Below, one piece after another: positions 6,844 to 7,565 of a stretch of DNA of 7,565 nucleotides (its first letter is position 1; every line of letters begins with the position of its first letter). A program made the position numbers and the translations under genes. The notes below the pieces were generated by a model. That model saw nothing but the letters and a program-made list of their open reading frames with translations, was not told where the DNA came from and made no database searches. Location: the NCBI GenBank assembly GCA_027022775.1, contig JALVXO010000230.1, positions 1-7,565 of the forward strand, read 5' to 3'. Source of the stretch: Campylobacteraceae bacterium. GTDB taxonomy: Bacteria; Campylobacterota; Campylobacteria; Campylobacterales; Sulfurovaceae.

Positions 6844-6869
6844 GCTATTACCTTTTTCCTTTAAATTGA

Positions 6870-6885
6870 AACTGTTTAAATAGTT
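6870..6885. promoter_or_regulatory. Near-palindrome in the leader of the MNT-HepT pair, possible operator
   Basis: AACTGTTTAAATAGTT is a 16-base inverted repeat with one mismatched pair, and GAAAC/GTTTC (6868-6872, 6891-6895) adds a further partial arm. It lies between the promoter and the antitoxin ATG, where a toxin-antitoxin complex could bind for self-control. In such AT-rich DNA chance is a real alternative. Confidence 0.25.
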
Positions 6886-6955
6886 ATAAAGTTTCTATTT
6901 TGTTTTTAAAATATGGCTCTTTAAAATACAGTTTTAACTTTTTGCTTCTTTGCAA
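6884..6955 (-). CDS. Possible 23-codon leader peptide
   Basis: A TTG at 6955 is preceded by AGGAG at five bases' spacing and opens a 23-codon frame (starting MQRSKKLKLYFK) that ends in TAA. The ribosome site lies directly against the -10 box, so the transcript start would fall inside or just after it, which argues against ordinary use. The peptide is basic and matches nothing I recognise. It could be a relic of a gene start or chance. Confidence 0.15.
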   Translation of the reverse strand: MQRSKKLKLYFKEPYFKNKIETL

Positions 6956-6966
6956 ATTTTCTCCTA

Positions 6967-6975
6967 ATTATATCA
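6967..6975 (-). promoter_or_regulatory. Extended -10 promoter of the MNT-HepT pair
   Basis: The minus strand reads TGATATAAT, identical to the element before the lone nucleotidyltransferase, and sits inside repeat B copy 2. No good -35 is visible. The transcript would carry a leader of about 117 bases before the ATG at 6843. Confidence 0.55.
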
Positions 6976-7082
6976 TATTTTCACGATCTGTATAGAAAGT
7001 CAGGGTTTACTTTTAACCTTCAATCCTGCCCTTCATACCCTCTAGGGTTCTTACTCTGCCAATTCCAGTTGTCATGGCACAT
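6967..7082 (-). repeat. Repeat B, copy 2 (better preserved)
   Basis: Contents in minus-strand order: the end of an unrecognised gene relic, TGA, the box (plus strand AGTCAGGGTTTACTTTTA at 6998-7015, 17 of 18 identical to copy 1), about 20 bases absent from copy 1, and the extended -10. Copies of similar GTCAGGGTT-type boxes near RAYT/IS200-like or toxin-antitoxin loci are something I recall only loosely, so the origin is left open. Confidence 0.7.
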
Positions 7083-7133
7083 TTGCTCTAATCTTCTTTT
7101 TGCTTCCCAGTTAAGAAGCTCATTCGCTCTGCA
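7020..7133 (-). pseudogene. C-terminal relic of an unrecognised protein (37 codons)
   Basis: On the minus strand 37 codons are open after a TAA and end with TGA at 7020-7022. Internal pieces read NELLNWEAKRRLEQM and NWNWQSKNPRGYEGQD, a composition rich in Trp, Arg and Asn that looks like real coding sequence rather than AT-rich noise. No start codon with a ribosome site fits. The frame begins right where repeat A ends (7129), as if a promoter-bearing repeat was joined to a truncated gene. A more decayed version lies at about 6025-6055, keeping YDN and SK. I do not recognise the family; the C-terminus of a transposon-associated protein is one possibility. Confidence 0.45.
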
Positions 7134-7138
7134 TTATA
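7133..7138 (-). promoter_or_regulatory. -10 box at the end of repeat A copy 2
   Basis: This is the same TATAAT with upstream A-rich tract as the box serving the polysaccharide operon, here pointing into the 37-codon relic and on towards the MNT-HepT pair. It could add read-through transcription to that pair. No -35 is evident. Confidence 0.4.
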
Positions 7139-7271
7139 CTATATTTTTTAAGATGGAAATTAGCGGGTTTTTTCTAAAGCTATTATTTTTCTGCAATATC
7201 AAATTTATCAATGCAGCGGCTGTATGTTTTCTATAGTTAGAGACTGTGCAAAAACTTAGGATTTTTTGGAA

Positions 7272-7289
7272 GTGAGACTTTAATCTCAC
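7272..7289. repeat. Sub-terminal hairpin, left arm of the element
   Basis: GTGAGA (7272-7277) pairs with TCTCAC (7284-7289) around a six-base loop. It is the mirror counterpart of the hairpin at 7321-7338, equidistant from the element centre. Confidence 0.75.
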
Positions 7290-7320
7290 AAAAATGTTAC
7301 CAATAAATGGCAACAAAAGG

Positions 7321-7338
7321 ATGAGGCTAAAGCCTCAT
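7321..7338. repeat. Sub-terminal hairpin, right arm of the element
   Basis: ATGAGGC (7321-7327) pairs with GCCTCAT (7332-7338) around TAAA. Compared with the left hairpin, the bases differ at paired positions in a way that keeps pairing. It is not followed by a clean T run, so a terminator role is not obvious. Confidence 0.75.
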
Positions 7339-7397
7339 TTCCGTTGATTTCTAGGTTTTTTCACAGTCTCTTAGCTAACTCCTGCTGTTTTGGCAAC

Positions 7398-7565
7398 CTA
7401 TTTTAAAGCTTTTAATTCTTCTATCACAAAATTTAAATAGTGGTTGTCTTTAGTGTAAGATTCTATCAATTCTTTTCTGAGATTTTGCTCAATATTGCTT
7501 ATTAAATCTTTTATAGTTTTTTCAAAAGGTTCTAAATCTGTATTAATAATTGCCCAAACTATATC
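7398..7565 (-). CDS. HepT-like (DUF86) protein, C-terminal part only
   Basis: Fifty-five codons enter from the right edge and end with TAG at 7398-7400. The first residues, DIVWAIINTDLEPFEKTIKD, match the usual C-terminal pattern of DUF86 HepT toxins (an Ile-Trp helix followed by a D-L-P/E-x-F/L helix). A charged tail ending IEELKALK follows. The HEPN catalytic motif would lie outside the window, so activity cannot be judged. The tail is homologous to the relic at 5503-5580, which suggests that the lone nucleotidyltransferase there once had a toxin of this kind. An MNT gene is expected upstream, to the right of the window. Another alpha-helical protein cannot be excluded. Confidence 0.6.
   Translation of the reverse strand, partial: DIVWAIINTDLEPFEKTIKDLISNIEQNLRKELIESYTKDNHYLNFVIEELKALK

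Larger units (their letters stand above)
7240..7370. mobile_element. 131-bp non-coding foldback element (MITE-like) with TTA target duplication
   Basis: The ends are GAGACTGTGCAAAAAC on the left and, read inwards from the right, GAGACTGTGAAAAAAC (15 of 16 identical). Similarity between the arms continues to the centre, so the element is one long imperfect inverted repeat centred on 7305 with a seven-base loop (7302-7308). It is flanked by TTA at 7237-7239 and 7371-7373, and the empty site with one TTA exists at 5477-5479. It codes for nothing, so it must have been moved by a transposase elsewhere. Ends beginning GAG and a 3-bp TNA-type duplication recall the IS1031 group of the IS5 family; that link is from memory. 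It lies 27 bases beyond the HepT-like stop codon and harms no gene. Confidence 0.85.
7129..7448 (-). repeat. Repeat A, copy 2 (interrupted by a 131-bp insertion)
   Basis: Matches 5366-5555 on both sides of the foldback element. The left part (7129 to about 7213) is nearly identical to copy 1. CTATAGTTA (7231-7239) matches 5471-5479, and the right part from TTA at 7371 aligns with 5477 onward through the toxin C-terminal codons. Removing 7240-7370 and one TTA restores collinearity. With repeat B copy 2 it accounts for most of the 554 bases between the HepT-like end at 7398 and the nucleotidyltransferase start at 6843. Confidence 0.88.

Noticed and set aside
7134..7316. Minus-strand frame of 60 codons
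   Set aside because: It runs across the boundary between the foldback element and repeat A, which is known non-coding in the other copy; no recognisable domain.
5366..7448. Direct repeats considered as a CRISPR array or integron cassette sites
   Set aside because: Only two copies each, long and degenerate, no regular spacers, and no cas gene or integrase in the window.

Overview
The window is AT-rich, and every supported gene lies on the minus strand, so it is described from right to left. Codon choice (TTA, AAA, AGA, ATA), T-rich leaders with good -10 but poor -35 hexamers, and the style of the flippase and acetyltransferase suggest a Campylobacterota-type bacterium such as a Sulfurimonas or Sulfurovum relative. 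That assignment is inference from style; no rRNA or other marker gene is present.

Right part (about 5370-7565): an accessory block of nucleotidyltransferase (MNT) / HEPN toxin-antitoxin loci in tandem. It holds the C-terminal end of a HepT-like protein (7398-7565), a complete MNT-HepT pair with a 4-base overlap (6843 to 6065), and a lone MNT antitoxin-type gene (5635-5925) whose HepT partner survives only as about 25 C-terminal codons (5503-5580). These loci share flanking DNA. Repeat A follows the HepT ends (5366-5555 and 7129-7448). Repeat B precedes the MNT genes (5956-6055 and 6967-7082) and carries an extended -10 promoter, a conserved 18-base box and remains of an unrecognised gene. Repeat A at 7129-7448 is interrupted by a 131-bp foldback element (7240-7370) with terminal inverted repeats and a TTA target duplication. 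The other copy of A preserves the empty site.

Left part (1-5329): a tightly packed surface-polysaccharide operon of six genes. In order of transcription these are a Wzx-type flippase, a hexapeptide acetyltransferase, a SAM methyltransferase, an ATP-grasp ligase, a polysaccharide-deacetylase-like protein with an N-terminal extension, and a second deacetylase-like protein cut by the window edge. Junctions overlap or abut (flippase/acetyltransferase overlap, TAG-ATG, ATGA, 14-base overlap, ATGA), so the genes are probably translationally coupled. Together they look like the tailoring and export part of an O-antigen, capsule or glycan locus: sugars or repeat units are acetylated, methylated, perhaps amide-linked by the ATP-grasp enzyme and deacylated, and the lipid-linked unit is flipped across the inner membrane. 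No glycosyltransferase is seen here.

The two parts meet at repeat A copy 1. The best -10 box for the polysaccharide operon (TATAAT, 5370-5375) is the last part of that repeat, so the surface-glycan genes appear to be read from a promoter at the edge of a duplicated toxin-antitoxin module. No tRNA, rRNA, CRISPR array or intact transposase was seen.
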